The translations under genes were made by a program, and so were the position numbers. A stretch of 14,142 nucleotides of DNA. Origin: Lachnospiraceae bacterium UBA3814. Its GTDB lineage: Bacteria; Bacillota; Clostridia; Lachnospirales; Lachnospiraceae. A model generated the notes under the pieces. The model made no database searches. It saw only the letters and a program-made list of their open reading frames with translations, and was not told where the DNA came from. The stretch lies in the NCBI GenBank assembly GCA_002368575.1, contig DFEA01000099.1, positions 59,123 to 73,264 on the forward strand, given 5' to 3'. Every line of letters starts with the position of its first letter. The stretch's first letter is position 1. Of the stretch, positions 13,311 through 14,142 are shown piece by piece.

Positions 13311-13324
13311 GCGCTTCGGTTCAC

Positions 13325-13355
13325 AGGCGTTTGATCACTCGTACCATAGACGCCT
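13325..13355. other. Inverted repeat upstream of the ABC-F promoter
   Basis: AGGCGT (13325-13330) and ACGCCT (13350-13355) are a perfect 6-bp inverted repeat spaced by 19 nt, ending 11 nt before the -35 of the ABC-F promoter. The spacing would suit a dimeric regulator, but a repeat of this size can arise by chance. Confidence 0.3.
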
Positions 13356-13366
13356 TTGTTTCGCCC

Positions 13367-13395
13367 TTGAAAGAAGGAAGCGTTTCCGTTATACT
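13367..13395 (+). promoter_or_regulatory. Sigma-A-type promoter for the ABC-F gene
   Basis: TTGAAA (13367-13372), a 17-nt spacer and TATACT (13390-13395) each match five of six consensus bases. Predicted start is near 13402, leaving a leader of about 46 nt. No attenuator of the kind found before antibiotic-resistance ABC-F genes is seen in that short leader. Confidence 0.8.
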
Positions 13396-13447
13396 TTATA
13401 GCAATGCAATAAAACCGCGTTTACTATGTAAATAAAAAGGAGCTTCT

Positions 13448-14142
13448 ATGATCGCTGCAAATAACGTAACCTACAGAGTAGGAAAAAAGGCCTTGTTCGA
13501 GGATGTAAATATAAAATTCACCGAAGGGAACTGCTACGGAGTGATAGGTGCCAACGGTGCCGGGAAATCTACCTTTTTAAAGATCCTCTCCGGTGAGCTT
13601 GAAACCACGTCAGGCGATATATCGATCACCCCCGGACAGCGTATATCGGTTCTTGAGCAGGATCACTTCAAATATGATGACCATACCGTTCTTGATACCG
13701 TTATCCTCGGTAACGAGCGCCTCTACCAGATCATGAAGGAAAAGGACGCCATATACGCAAAGGAGGATTTCTCGGACGAGGACGGCATACGGGCAAGCGA
13801 ACTGGAGGCCGAATTTGCCGAAATGAACGGGTGGGAGGCCGAGTCCGGTGCCGAAAGCCTCTTAAACGGGCTCGGAATAGAAACCTCGCTGCATTACAGC
13901 ATGATGAGTGACCTTAACGGCTCGGAAAAGGTCAAGGTACTCCTTGCCAAGGCCCTCTTCGGAAATCCCGATATCCTTCTTCTCGACGAGCCTACCAACC
14001 ATCTGGATATGGATGCCATCGCCTGGCTCGAGGAGTTTCTGATCAATTTTGAGAATACGGTGATAGTGGTCAGTCATGACAGATATTTTCTAAACAAGGT
14101 ATGTACGCATACCGCTGATATCGACTACGGAAAGATCCAGCT
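13448..14142 (+). CDS. ABC-F ATPase, YkpA/YbiT-like (3' end outside window)
   Basis: The first 231 residues of a soluble ABC-F protein are present; family members have about 520-540 and two ABC domains. The first domain shows Walker A GANGAGKST (34-42), Q-loop Q71, an arm/helical insert (about 85-135), the signature LNGSEKVKVLLA (156-167, with LNGSE for LSGGQ), Walker B ILLLDEPTNHLD (176-187), and switch H210 in VVSHDRYFLN. There is no membrane domain, as expected for ABC-F proteins, which bind the ribosomal E site and modulate translation. LINFENTVIVVSHDR followed by VCTH recalls the YkpA subgroup; this is from memory. AAAAGGAG lies 5 nt before the ATG. It is the only plus-strand gene and is divergent from the PilT-like gene. 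Confidence 0.94.
   Translation, partial: MIAANNVTYRVGKKALFEDVNIKFTEGNCYGVIGANGAGKSTFLKILSGELETTSGDISITPGQRISVLEQDHFKYDDHTVLDTVILGNERLYQIMKEKDAIYAKEDFSDEDGIRASELEAEFAEMNGWEAESGAESLLNGLGIETSLHYSMMSDLNGSEKVKVLLAKALFGNPDILLLDEPTNHLDMDAIAWLEEFLINFENTVIVVSHDRYFLNKVCTHTADIDYGKIQ

Overview
The window reads as a Clostridia chromosome, most likely Lachnospiraceae. The basis is a mid-range GC content, heavy use of ATA and AGG codons, strong GGAGG-type ribosome binding sites, the gene order pyrH-frr-uppS-cdsA-dxr-rseP, and small genes of a Lachnospiraceae flavour. The family assignment is inference, because no rRNA or unique marker is present. All genes run on the minus strand except the last, an ABC-F gene at the right edge.

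Read from right to left in the direction of transcription, the layout is as follows. (1) A divergent intergenic region (13175-13447) separates a plus-strand ABC-F ATPase gene, cut by the window edge, from a minus-strand PilT/GspE-like ATPase gene. Both have good sigma-A-type promoters, and a long imperfect palindrome covers the predicted PilT-like start site. (2) A 125-aa orphan protein follows, with its own promoter whose -35 box overlaps the stop codon of the PilT-like gene, and then a terminator hairpin. (3) A CPBP-family membrane protease-like protein and a membrane-anchored polysaccharide deacetylase come next. (4) After a short terminator-like hairpin, a seven-gene run begins: bactofilin, pyrH (UMP kinase), frr (ribosome recycling), uppS (undecaprenyl-PP synthase), cdsA (CDP-DAG synthase), dxr (DXP reductoisomerase) and rseP (site-2 protease). 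It ends in a strong 17-bp-stem terminator. (5) Immediately beyond it, a canonical promoter (TTGACT-17-TATAGT) drives a two-gene unit. This holds a membrane-anchored Ser/Thr kinase and a secreted Ig-like, Pro/Thr-repeat stalk protein that runs off the left edge.

The central operon joins nucleotide supply and translation (pyrH, frr) to isoprenoid, lipid-carrier and phospholipid synthesis (dxr, uppS, cdsA) and membrane proteolysis (rseP). The bactofilin at its head and the deacetylase before it give the region a cell-envelope theme, continued by the kinase and surface protein. I found no tRNA, rRNA, CRISPR array, integrase or insertion sequence.

The items most worth a second look are the PilT-like ATPase, which has lost the Walker A lysine and both His-box histidines, with its orphan partner and palindromic leader; the bactofilin fused to the head of the pyrH operon; the kinase and Pro/Thr-stalk unit; and a REP-like palindrome between frr and uppS.
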